Of a stretch of 64,000 nucleotides of DNA, positions 20,054 to 26,686 are shown in pieces. The notes below the pieces were generated by a model, which made no database searches, was not told the DNA's origin, and was given only the letters and a program-made list of their open reading frames with translations. The position numbers and the translations under genes were made by a program. Each line of letters starts with the position of its first letter. Position 1 is the stretch's first letter. Origin of the DNA: Shewanella denitrificans OS217 (GTDB lineage: Bacteria > Pseudomonadota > Gammaproteobacteria > Enterobacterales > Shewanellaceae); NCBI RefSeq assembly GCF_000013765.1, contig NC_007954.1, positions 2,604,001 to 2,668,000 on the forward strand, written 5' to 3'.

Positions 20054-20094
20054 TGGGAAGTAAACTTGGCTTTTATTGCCAAGTTTACCTCCCA
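20054..20094 (-). terminator. Long hairpin after the DUF5694-type gene
   Basis: TGGGA-A-GTAAACTTGGC, a 7 base loop, then GCCAAGTTTAC-C-TCCCA: a 16 bp stem with one mismatch, starting 6 bases past the stop of the minus-strand gene. It has no T run, so it may be an mRNA 3' stabiliser or element end rather than a classic terminator. Confidence 0.5.
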
Positions 20095-20099
20095 AGTCT

Positions 20100-21218
20100 T
20101 TATAATTTACTGGTTGTTATATTATTTTTATTGGACAAGATGTCATTAAACTGAACAATATTTACTCCTATCATATTAGATAAATACTGCTCTAAAAATA
20201 CCTTATGATTTGAACCAACCACAATAATGACTTTTTCTCCAACATGATCAGCAACCACCCTCATAATATTGGAGACCATATTAAGATTTCTCACTTCCCA
20301 TAGAGCAATTCGAGACAAGCCAGCCTCAACATCTATATCTTCATCAACAAATAGACGCCACTCTTTATCAATGACATCTGACATATATTCATCACTATTT
20401 GTCCATGAAAAAAGCGGTAGCCAGTCACCGGTTTCAACCCCTTGAGCCTTTAGCCTTTCAGGCTTGTTTATATACTCACTTGTGCTAAAAGCCTTAAACG
20501 CTTTAGATTCGTTGTATGAATCCATTAGCTTTTCTACCATATTTGAATACATGTCTTTATCTAGATGATCGTCAATAGGGTATAGGCGATTAATATTAAG
20601 GGTTAAAGCTAAAGCCGTAGCAATGGTATTGATTTCGTTATTGCTGCGAGCACTTGCATCAAGATACGCTTTCAATCCGGGTGAGATGGTTTCGATGGAC
20701 GAATGACTGTTCAAATAGCGCCAATGAAGCACAGCGGTGTCTTTGTTATATCCCGCTATGGCAAATCTAATCACCTCTATTCTTTGTTCAGTGGTAAGCA
20801 TTGGCACATCCAATAACACCTTAAGCTTAGCTATCGCCACTTTTGCCGTAATGCCTAAGTTTTCCTGCTCTTTCTTAGCCAATGAAAGCAAGGTATCACC
20901 AACAAATTGTGCTAAAACAGCTTGGTACTCATCGGAGCCATTGAGCATAGCAATAATATCTTCTGCTCTTAACGATTCGATGCCAATAGCCGTAGGCTTA
21001 AAGCTAGCAAGCATTTGAATAATGGGTGATAGTGCACTTTCATCCAGTTTACCTTTAATGCTATTAAGATGTGTACTCCCCAAAACCATCACTTGGGTTT
21101 GAGCCTTGGCCTTGCTCTGTAAATGGCTAATATTCTGTAAATAAGTACTCTCTTTCCCTGCAAAAGCCACATTTGATATAAAAAAAATAACACTGAATAT
21201 TCCTATTTTAAGCTTCAT
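20100..21218 (-). CDS. Exported TraB/DUF5694-like protein
   Basis: A 372-residue protein with a signal peptide (residues 1-20, ending NVAFA). The mature part opens with TQVMVLGSTHLNSIKG and KPTAIGIESL, and ends with VIIVVGSNHKVFLEQYLSNM. These match the TraB/GumN/DUF5694 (EreA-like fold) superfamily, in which a GxxH near each end and an internal Glu form a putative metal-dependent active site. DDHLDKDMYSNM lies in the middle. The biochemical function is unknown. The AT-rich, lysine- and serine-rich composition differs from neighbouring genes and may point to recent acquisition. It is monocistronic. Confidence 0.7.
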   Translation of the reverse strand: MKLKIGIFSVIFFISNVAFAGKESTYLQNISHLQSKAKAQTQVMVLGSTHLNSIKGKLDESALSPIIQMLASFKPTAIGIESLRAEDIIAMLNGSDEYQAVLAQFVGDTLLSLAKKEQENLGITAKVAIAKLKVLLDVPMLTTEQRIEVIRFAIAGYNKDTAVLHWRYLNSHSSIETISPGLKAYLDASARSNNEINTIATALALTLNINRLYPIDDHLDKDMYSNMVEKLMDSYNESKAFKAFSTSEYINKPERLKAQGVETGDWLPLFSWTNSDEYMSDVIDKEWRLFVDEDIDVEAGLSRIALWEVRNLNMVSNIMRVVADHVGEKVIIVVGSNHKVFLEQYLSNMIGVNIVQFNDILSNKNNITTSKL

Positions 21219-21501
21219 CCATTTCCCCTAAAATTAAGTTTTCACGACTTTTTTCGTGACATTAAGTTCACAAACATGTCTATTTCAAACTACCTCAGAG
21301 ACGTGCAGTAAACCTAAGAATTAAATCAGAATACTAACTGTAAAACAATCGCAAGCCTCTTCTTGAGGTGTCTTCACTGGCCCGTGACATCCCTTGCAAA
21401 GCTGAGTGATTAACTTAAATCAGCCATCAATAGATAATTTCATTTTATTGCTAAATCACGTAAACTACGCGCTGTTTTTTAAGTCTCACTTTAGGTAAAT
21501 C

Positions 21502-23154
21502 ATGATCCGTTTAAACCAAGTACAGTTGCCTCTGGACCATAATGAAGATGCACTGCAAGATGCCGTATTGCAAAAGCTTGCTATTTCAGCGGAGCAACTG
21601 GTTGATATACATGTGTTTAAACGTGGCTACGATGCTCGTAAAAAGAATTTAATTTCGCTAATTTATACATTAGATGTGACACTAACCAATGTCGATGAAG
21701 CGGCGTTATTGGCATCCCTTGCTCATGATCACAACATCCGCGTTTCGCCAGATACCGATTATAAGTATGTTGCTACTGCACCCGAAGGCTTAACCGAGCG
21801 CCCAATCGTGATTGGAATGGGGCCTTGCGGCTTATTTGTCGGACTAATATTGGCGCAGATGGGCTTTAAGCCGATTATTTTAGAGCGCGGTAAATCTGTC
21901 CATGAACGGGCTAAAGATACCTTTCGCTTTTGGCGTACCAGTGAGCTAAACACAGAATCAAATGTACAGTTTGGTGAAGGCGGCGCAGGCACCTTCTCTG
22001 ACGGTAAGTTATACAGCCAAGTTAAAGACCCAGGTTTTAAAGGCTTAAAGGTAAAACAAGAATTTGTGGCGGCCGGCGCACCCGCTGAGATTATTTATGT
22101 CAGCAAGCCACATATTGGTACTTTTAAGTTGGTCACCATGGTGGAGAAAATGCGCCGTGAGATCACTCGCCTAGGGGGTGAAATTCGTTTTGAAACCCGT
22201 GTCGATGAAATCAACATAACCGATCGTAAAGTAACAGGCGTCACCCTTAGAAGTGGTGAAGTGCTGCATTCAAAACATGTTATCGCAGCCATTGGCCACA
22301 GTGCCCGCGACACCTTCCAAATGCTGCATGATAAAGGTGTCTACATGCAGGCGCAGTCATTCTCGATTGGCTTTCGCATAGAACACAAACAAGAAATGAT
22401 CGACAAAGACCGTTTTGGCATTAATGCAGGCCACCCCATATTAGGTGCTGCAGATTACAAGCTGGTCCATCATTGTAAAAATGGTCGCAGTGTTTACAGC
22501 TTCTGCATGTGTCCAGGTGGCGTCGTTGTCGCGGCAACATCAGAAGAGCATGCCGTAGTCACCAATGGCATGAGCCAATACTCACGCAGTGAACGTAATG
22601 CTAACAGTGCCATTGTGGTAGGTATTGATCCCAGCGATTTTGATAATGATCCACTGCAAGGTATTGCGCTACAACGTAAATTGGAACGTCATGCTTATAT
22701 TATGGGCGGCAGCAATTACGATGCACCAGCGCAAATGGTCGGCGACTTTTTAGCGTCAGGTCTTGGCAAACCCTATGAAAATGTCGAGCCATCTTATAAA
22801 CCCAATGTAAAAATGACCGACTTAAGCGATGCACTGCCCCAATTTGCTATCGATGCTATCCGTGAAGCATTGCCTGCATTTGGTAAGAAAATTCGTGGTT
22901 TTGACAGTAAAGATGCCATGTTAACCGGGGTGGAAACCCGCACCTCTTCACCCGTGCAAATTAAACGTGGTGCAGATTACCAAAGCATTAACACTAAAGG
23001 CTTATACCCTGCAGGCGAAGGTGCTGGTTACGCTGGCGGGATTTTATCTGCAGGTATAGACGGCATCAGCATTGCCGAAGCCGTCGCATTAGACATGATC
23101 AAAGAAATGGCCAATCCGTCACTATCAGCTTCAACAAACTATCTTCTTCAATAA
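21502..23154 (+). CDS. FAD-dependent oxidoreductase of the COG2509 type
   Basis: A 550-residue soluble flavoprotein. After an N-terminal alpha/beta domain of about 90 residues comes the dinucleotide-binding motif VIGMGPCGLFVGLILAQMG (about residues 99-117) and LERGKSVHERAKD. Further FAD contacts are IAAIGHSARDTF (about 263-274) and the C-terminal GLYPAGEGAGYAGGILSAGIDG. This matches the uncharacterised FAD-dependent dehydrogenase family found in many gammaproteobacteria. The substrate is unknown; the name in databases is only generic. A good AGGTAAATC ribosome site stands before the ATG, and a rho-independent terminator lies 15-50 bases past the stop. Confidence 0.88.
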   Translation: MIRLNQVQLPLDHNEDALQDAVLQKLAISAEQLVDIHVFKRGYDARKKNLISLIYTLDVTLTNVDEAALLASLAHDHNIRVSPDTDYKYVATAPEGLTERPIVIGMGPCGLFVGLILAQMGFKPIILERGKSVHERAKDTFRFWRTSELNTESNVQFGEGGAGTFSDGKLYSQVKDPGFKGLKVKQEFVAAGAPAEIIYVSKPHIGTFKLVTMVEKMRREITRLGGEIRFETRVDEINITDRKVTGVTLRSGEVLHSKHVIAAIGHSARDTFQMLHDKGVYMQAQSFSIGFRIEHKQEMIDKDRFGINAGHPILGAADYKLVHHCKNGRSVYSFCMCPGGVVVAATSEEHAVVTNGMSQYSRSERNANSAIVVGIDPSDFDNDPLQGIALQRKLERHAYIMGGSNYDAPAQMVGDFLASGLGKPYENVEPSYKPNVKMTDLSDALPQFAIDAIREALPAFGKKIRGFDSKDAMLTGVETRTSSPVQIKRGADYQSINTKGLYPAGEGAGYAGGILSAGIDGISIAEAVALDMIKEMANPSLSASTNYLLQ

Positions 23155-23172
23155 ACTATCTTCTTCAATAAA
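23135..23172 (+). repeat. Tandem duplication across a stop codon
   Basis: The 17-base unit AACTATCTTCTTCAATA occurs twice in immediate succession, the first copy carrying the oxidoreductase stop codon. The duplication adds nothing to the protein but lengthens the spacer before the terminator. It looks like a recent slippage or repair duplication. Confidence 0.8.
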
Positions 23173-23202
23173 AAGAGCAGCCTCAACGGCTGCTCTTTTT
23201 TG
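23171..23202 (+). terminator. Rho-independent terminator of the oxidoreductase gene
   Basis: AAAAAGAGCAGCC-TCAAC-GGCTGCTCTTTTTT: an 8 to 12 bp stem followed by a run of T, 16 bases after the stop. Confidence 0.9.
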
Positions 23203-23224
23203 TGGTTTCAATATCAATGCGCAA

Positions 23225-23310
23225 CACCACGAGTAGATGATTCTCGTAAACGACCATGGCTCACCTTGTTAGCTTTGGTCTAACTTTTAAATTTAAAGCA
23301 TAAAACTAAC
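23225..23310 (+). repeat. Left copy of a diverged inverted repeat flanking the accessory block
   Basis: It contains CATGGCTCACCTTGTTAGC (23255-23273), exactly complementary to 26427-26445. Similarity continues more weakly on both sides: GTAGA...TCG before it, and TTTAAATTTAAA after it. The two copies bound the cassette array. It may be an insertion-sequence end or relic, or a repeated intergenic element. Confidence 0.6.
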
Positions 23311-23334
23311 GTTTTACTGTGGGTTTTCATTAAA

Positions 23335-23501
23335 ATTCTCAAGCTGCTTTATGCGGGTATATTGAAGGCCGCTGAGCGCTGGACTCACCCCGTACAGAAT
23401 TGGAATTTGACGCTATCGCAGCTATCAATCCACTTCGAAGGCCGTTTGGACGAATATATCGATCTGTGAAACTAACCTGACACAGAATTATGAACACCCT
23501 C
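23335..23501 (+). mobile_element. IS256-family transposase tail and right end
   Basis: Codons ending at the TGA at 23467-23469 read KLLYAGILKAAERWTHPVQNW, then NLTLSQLSIHFEGRLDEY and a stop. This resembles the C terminus of IS256/Mutator transposases (consensus ...KW..PI.NW...L..F.I.F..R). It is followed at 23477-23501 by a terminal repeat whose reverse complement, GAGGGTGTTCATAATTCTGT, is typical of IS256 elements. The rest of the transposase is missing, so this is a deletion relic. The left edge, about 23320-23335, is not exact. Confidence 0.75.
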
Positions 23502-23588
23502 AACTCGATGCTTGCTCGCCTTTTAATGCAGCCCTTATTCGTGTTTAACAATGCATGGCACCGTTAATCTCCTAGCAAACTCGGGCTT
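23502..23588. other. Unassigned gap between the IS256 end and the first attC
   Basis: 87 bases with no recognisable gene. It may be a leftover of another cassette whose body was removed when the IS element inserted or was deleted. Confidence 0.4.
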
Positions 23589-23644
23589 GTTCAACACTTG
23601 GGATAAGGACGCGGCTTCGCGCGGCCTATCCTTATTTGTTATAA
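23589..23644 (-). other. Putative integron attC site of cassette 1
   Basis: Read on the minus strand: inverse core TTATAAC (23644-23638), then an imperfect stem pairing ATAAGGA and CGCG with their complements around a CGAAG-type loop, with an unpaired TAGGC bulge, then core GTTGAAC (fits GTTRRRY) at 23595-23589. Size 56 bp, in the normal attC range. The stop codon of the 110-residue gene overlaps the inverse core, as is common for cassettes. The 5' side of the same gene has core GTTATAA, the exact complement of this inverse core. Confidence 0.7.
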
Positions 23645-23971
23645 GCCATTTTCTTCGAGACTCATTTTATTAAAATTAATGTGGTAGTTTTGAATCTCAT
23701 TTAACTCATACCCGCAGGTTACTCCGATGCCGTTAACGTCAGTAAAATAGCAGAAAAAGCCTTTGGGAGGGTACAAAGAAAATTTCAAACTGCCATCTTC
23801 GTTGTATGCAAGCAAGTTTTGAGCAACACCTCGTTCACCTGCTAGCACCAATAATAATTTTTCAGAGGCAACATATTGAGTGCCTTTGATCAGGTAACCC
23901 TCATCAATTGAAACCGTTGCTTCGTTAAAATCCCAACTTATTGATGTCGATTCAACTCTCAGATTTTTCAT
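23639..23971 (-). CDS. Integron-cassette protein of unknown function (cassette 1)
   Basis: A 110-residue soluble protein; I do not recognise the family. It starts MKNLRVESTSISWDFNEATVS and has alternating hydrophobic strands (TVSIDEGYLIKGTQYVA, KLLLVLAGERG, GFFCYFTDVNGIGVTCGYE), suggesting a small beta-rich fold. It may relate to immunity-type or SMI1-like small proteins, but this is a guess. The ATG is 7 bases after the core GTTATAA, and the stop lies in the inverse core TTATAAC, so the gene fills a whole cassette with almost no spare DNA. No promoter of its own is expected; expression would come from upstream. Confidence 0.65.
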   Translation of the reverse strand: MKNLRVESTSISWDFNEATVSIDEGYLIKGTQYVASEKLLLVLAGERGVAQNLLAYNEDGSLKFSLYPPKGFFCYFTDVNGIGVTCGYELNEIQNYHINFNKMSLEENGL

Positions 23972-23977
23972 AATGGC

Positions 23978-24017
23978 TTATAACGCTTAATTAAACTGCA
24001 AAAACAGTTGGATTGTT
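23978..24017 (-). other. attC of cassette 2, part distal to the intron
   Basis: Plus strand reads TTATAAC (23978-23984), then an ACTG-CAAAAA-CAGT hairpin, then GATTGTT. Joined to AGCTAC at 24625 it gives, on the minus strand, inverse core AGCTAAC, a short stem-loop and core GTTATAA: a compact attC of about 46 bases. AGCTAAC is the exact complement of the core GTTAGCT at the start of cassette 2 (25209-25203). Confidence 0.55.
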
Positions 24018-24624
24018 TTTTGCGCCTTTTGCAAAAAACGAGACAAGCTCTTTTTGTCAGATTGAATTACCTTGTGTACGCCCAGCATGGGCATGAACTA
24101 ATGAGGTGACTTTCCATTATACATAAGCTCTGTAGGAATATCACCGCTTAACAACCTGCTGTTATTAAACGTTAACGACTAGCGAATGGCAAGGGCTTAT
24201 CCCGAGGTATGAAGGAAGCCGCTAGCCTCTGTGACCCCTGTGTTGCTAAAGTTACATCTCCGCAATGTCCTATGGCGAAGCTCGGCTCTTGTCTTCAGTA
24301 ATGACCAGAGATACAGCTAATGTTGAGTAATGCCAAGCTCGAATAAAAAGCAGGATTATATTCACTAAGAGATGGATGGATCGCAGTTCACTCTCGAAAC
24401 TAAGACGCTAACCAGCAAGTCTAGGTTAGGTCATTCATTGAAGAGAGTAAATGAACCGACCTCGGCAACATGCTCCTGCATTGCTCTACCTCCTGAATCT
24501 GACCTCCATGGACGGAGAGAATACCATTTTGATGCACGGAGCATCATTGCCCATTCAGTCGTGTGCGGAGCCGCATACAGGGTAGTGTGGGGGCTGGAGG
24601 TTAGACACCTCCGGTGACCCGATT
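24018..24624 (+). mobile_element. Putative ORF-less group II intron inserted in an attC site
   Basis: About 607 bases with no long ORF and a strongly structured look. The 3' end resembles domains V and VI: an AGCC...GGCT helix opening with AGC (24569), continuing CATAC/GTGTG with a GG bulge, then CTGGAGG...CCTCCGG and an unpaired A at 24617, 8 bases from the proposed 3' end. The body (GGCGAAGCTCGG, CTTCAGTAATGACCAGAGAT, CGAAACTAAGACGC) looks like ribozyme domain I-III sequence of bacterial group II introns as I remember them. Its orientation is opposite to the cassettes and the 5' flank is GATTGTT, both fitting the known attC-targeting introns. No reverse transcriptase is encoded, so it would need one in trans or be dead. 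The 5' edge is set only by restoring the attC. Confidence 0.55.
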
Positions 24625-25189
24625 AGCTACACATAACATCGCGTATATAATAACCTAAATAGCCTTCAGAGTATTTCAGTGTACAACTACGTTCATTTGA
24701 TGGGCAGATTTTTCCATACCCCGCAACTTTCCACTCTTCACCATTGGAGAGTTTAAATATCGACCAATCACCTCTGACTTTATCGCTGCCTGTCTTGATA
24801 CATTGCGTTTGTTTAATTTCTGTTTTATGAGTGAAAATTTTTGTAGGTAAAGCTGGAATAGTTACTACTAAAGCGGAAACACAATACCCTATAAGAAAGC
24901 AGACCAAAGGAAGAAAAACAATAACAATTAGAACCTCTTTTACTTTTCTTTCTTTTATCAGTAAAGCCATTTGCTTAAATCCGGTTGGCTGGGATTTAGT
25001 TCCTTTATATGTTGCCATTAACCAAATGAGCAAGGTAAATATAATAATTGAAGACATCAAGAAAAGTGTAAGTTCTAGATTTTCAAGAGGAACATATGCA
25101 ATACGCCCACTCAAGCCAGCTAAAGCAAATAATCCTATGAAAGCATATAAGGCGTTGAAAATGACTTTCTTACTTTTACGAATATCCAT
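24623..25189 (-). CDS. Integron-cassette membrane protein of unknown function (cassette 2)
   Basis: A 188-residue protein with three predicted transmembrane segments (about residues 12-33, 40-60 and 85-112) and a polar C-terminal domain of about 75 residues with cysteines (CIKTG, KICPSNERSC, MCS) that may form disulfides outside the membrane. I do not recognise the family. Its start is 14 bases inside core GTTAGCT, behind CGAGGATAT, a fair ribosome site. Its last codon and stop (AGC TAA) form the start of the inverse core. The stop base pair comes from the junction with the inserted intron, and would also be TAA without it. Confidence 0.65.
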   Translation of the reverse strand: MDIRKSKKVIFNALYAFIGLFALAGLSGRIAYVPLENLELTLFLMSSIIIFTLLIWLMATYKGTKSQPTGFKQMALLIKERKVKEVLIVIVFLPLVCFLIGYCVSALVVTIPALPTKIFTHKTEIKQTQCIKTGSDKVRGDWSIFKLSNGEEWKVAGYGKICPSNERSCTLKYSEGYLGYYIRDVMCS

Positions 25190-25202
25190 ATATCCTCGGT
25201 GT

Positions 25203-25209
25203 AGCTAAC
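25203..25209 (-). other. Core recombination site GTTAGCT between cassettes 3 and 2
   Basis: GTTAGCT on the minus strand, directly before cassette 2. It forms the missing right half of the attC of cassette 3 once the inserted element 25218-25504 is taken out. Confidence 0.6.
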
Positions 25210-25217
25210 GCCCCACT

Positions 25218-25504
25218 CTAGGGAATCCCCTGATAATTGCTTTTATTTTCAATTTAGTAGACACGCATGGTGCTATCTGATCTAATCAATTTCGCCACTC
25301 TTACTCAAGATGGCGACTAAAACTAACACCATGTGTGTTGCTGGCAAACTTAGCAAAAAATCACAAAAAATCAGGCCAGCCATTATAAAACACGGCGAAG
25401 GCCAAAATACACACTAAAAGCATCGATAATTTACTGGGCATTAAACGAATATATCAAACTGGTTCATACCGCTGGCAGACCTAAATTATGAGGGGATCCG
25501 CCAG
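25218..25504. mobile_element. 287 bp MITE-like element with IS10-type ends, inside an attC
   Basis: The ends are inverted repeats: left CTAGGGAATCCCCTGATAAT and right (reverse strand) CTGGCGGATCCCCTCATAAT, matching at 17 of 21 positions over 21 bases. The right end closely resembles the IS10 end (GATCCCCTCATAATTT). No transposase or long ORF lies between. The 9-base flanks CGCCCCACT (25209-25217) and CGCTTCAAG (25505-25513) share 5 of 9 bases, which could be a decayed target duplication. IS4-family (IS10) elements make 9 bp duplications. It may be a non-autonomous derivative or a deleted IS. Confidence 0.65.
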
Positions 25505-25558
25505 CGCTTCAAGAAGGGGCGCCGCTTTTGGGCGTCCCACTTACTTGACTTGTTATGT
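25505..25558 (-). other. attC site of cassette 3 (interrupted)
   Basis: Minus strand: inverse core ACATAAC (25558-25552), then a stem in which TCAAG, AAG, GGG and CGCC pair with GGCG, CCC, CTT and CTTGA around loop CAAAAGC, leaving single unpaired T, T and A bases on one side. Such bulged bases are the hallmark of attC sites. The core half lies at 25209-25203 across the inserted element, giving AAGC-GTTAGCT on joining. The gene's last codons are read from this site. The inverse core is the exact complement of the core GTTATGT before the gene. Confidence 0.75.
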
Positions 25559-26111
25559 TTTGTACTTGCTGAAGAAGATCCTTTTGCTGATTAGAAAGAT
25601 CTAGAATCTCTTGATTTAAAGGAGGTAAAATATCTTCTAACTTCTTATTCTCAGCATCCTTGGTTATAACTGTGTACTTAAGACCGTGTTTTTGAGCTTG
25701 CTGAAGCAGCTGATTAATATATGCCCTTTCCGTAAGTATTCTCGTATTAATATATTCTAGCTGCGAGTTTAGCGCTTGAACTTTTAATGTCCTAAATGTT
25801 AACTCTGCTTGATCTTTTTGAGACACACTAGCTTCTTGGAGAGCTGTCTTTGTTTCAGATAACTCTTCTTTCTGAATCCTAATTGATTTGGTCAGCCAAT
25901 AGAATGCAAAAAATGCTATTAAAGGATTTAGGACTCCTCCAACAAAATCGCCAAAAGTCCCCCAGTCAGAAGTATTATCAGAGACAACTTGTCCGGCGCA
26001 AACAAACCAAATCAAATAGCTAAATGGAACTACAAAAATAGCGGCGACAACCAGTCTCGATGTCCTTTCAATCTGTAATTCTAAATCATCCAGACTCATA
26101 GCATATTCCAA
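25509..26111 (-). CDS. Integron-cassette membrane protein with coiled coil (cassette 3)
   Basis: A 200-residue protein of unknown function. Two transmembrane segments (about residues 20-40 and 52-72) frame a conserved-looking loop WGTFGDFVGGVLNPLIAF. The GDFVGGVLNP motif recurs in small membrane proteins of accessory regions as I remember them. A long heptad-like helix follows (about 75-190), rich in Q, E and L, ending in a disordered tail. The last 17 or so residues are encoded by the attC stem, so the natural tail changes with cassette shuffling. The ATG is 6 bases after GTTATGT; an alternative start MSLDDLELQ is four codons in. It could be a defence or signalling membrane protein, but nothing shows this. 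Confidence 0.65.
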   Translation of the reverse strand: MEYAMSLDDLELQIERTSRLVVAAIFVVPFSYLIWFVCAGQVVSDNTSDWGTFGDFVGGVLNPLIAFFAFYWLTKSIRIQKEELSETKTALQEASVSQKDQAELTFRTLKVQALNSQLEYINTRILTERAYINQLLQQAQKHGLKYTVITKDAENKKLEDILPPLNQEILDLSNQQKDLLQQVQNITSQVSGTPKSGAPS

Positions 26112-26117
26112 TTAAAA

Positions 26118-26124
26118 ACATAAC
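26118..26124 (-). other. Core recombination site GTTATGT before cassette 3
   Basis: GTTATGT on the minus strand, exact complement of the inverse core ACATAAC at the far end of the same gene. It marks the upstream limit of the recognisable array. Confidence 0.6.
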
Positions 26125-26132
26125 CTTTGTAT

Positions 26133-26253
26133 AGTGCGCATGCGCGTCTACCACATTAGACCAGTAAAAACGCGCACCGCTAACTCTTTGTATTTAGATA
26201 GAATACTCAACAATACGCTAAATACACCTGTTGGATAAACGCGCATGCGCACT
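26133..26253. repeat. 121 bp element with 15 bp perfect inverted ends
   Basis: AGTGCGCATGCGCGT (26133-26147) and its exact complement (26239-26253). Each arm is itself partly palindromic (GCGCATGCGC). It could be a tiny MITE, a degenerate attC-like hairpin from a lost cassette, or a regulatory structure. Confidence 0.7.
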
Positions 26254-26384
26254 TTGTCGAGACTCTTTACCCAAAAAAAGAGGAACCTATTATTTCCACA
26301 GTATCTAATCCAACACGCTGATACTACTAGTAAAAAATATGACCCTCAAGACTTAATGTGCAAAGGTTGTGTAAAAAATGACGG

Positions 26385-26495
26385 GATTTTTAAATTTAAG
26401 TCTTTAAACTTACAGTAAACATCAATGCTAACAAGGTGAGCCATGTCATCCCATAACAAGAGTTGCGAGACGACCGTCTACTTCTTGTTTTAGGA
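26385..26495 (-). repeat. Right copy of the diverged inverted repeat flanking the accessory block
   Basis: It holds GCTAACAAGGTGAGCCATG (26427-26445), the exact complement of 23255-23273. Weaker matching continues outward (TCG...TCTAC) and inward (TTAAATTTAAA). Confidence 0.6.
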
Positions 26496-26686
26496 AATAG
26501 GGCATCGAGGCGAGCGACAGGGAAGCTCTTGATTTAACAAGCAGTGCTGCGTGTCGAAGAGCTGATGCCATGGCAAGCCTGTACGCCTGATTTACAGTAA
26601 CACTAACACTTGCCTTATTAACATCGACTAATTGCTCATATAGCTCACATCCCACCTATTACCCATAAGTAAAAAAAACCTTCGCA

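Larger units (their letters stand above)
19670..20099. other. Intergenic stretch with gene remnant and hairpin
   Basis: 430 bases between convergent genes. It contains a reading frame with two stops (19742-19999, entered separately) and a long imperfect hairpin at 20054-20094. Nothing else was recognised. Confidence 0.5.
26112..26686. other. Non-coding stretch between the cassette array and nosL
   Basis: 575 bases. It holds the core site of cassette 3, a 121 bp element with 15 bp inverted ends (26133-26253) and the right copy of the flanking inverted repeat. A 69-codon minus-strand ORF at 26446-26655 overlaps that repeat and resembles nothing known. No integrase gene or attI site was seen. 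Confidence 0.5.

Noticed and set aside
23339..23551. 70-codon minus-strand ORF
   Set aside because: It is antisense to the IS256 transposase tail and its terminal repeat and shows no protein-like features.
24372..24617. 81-codon plus-strand ORF
   Set aside because: It lies inside the structured group II intron-like stretch, and its translation does not resemble a reverse transcriptase or any known family.
24831..25208. 125-codon plus-strand ORF
   Set aside because: It is antisense to the cassette 2 membrane protein. The minus-strand gene fits the cassette boundaries and membrane topology.
26446..26655. 69-codon minus-strand ORF before nosL
   Set aside because: It overlaps the flanking inverted repeat, has no ribosome site I trust and no recognisable family. 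It may be an IS relic but this cannot be supported.
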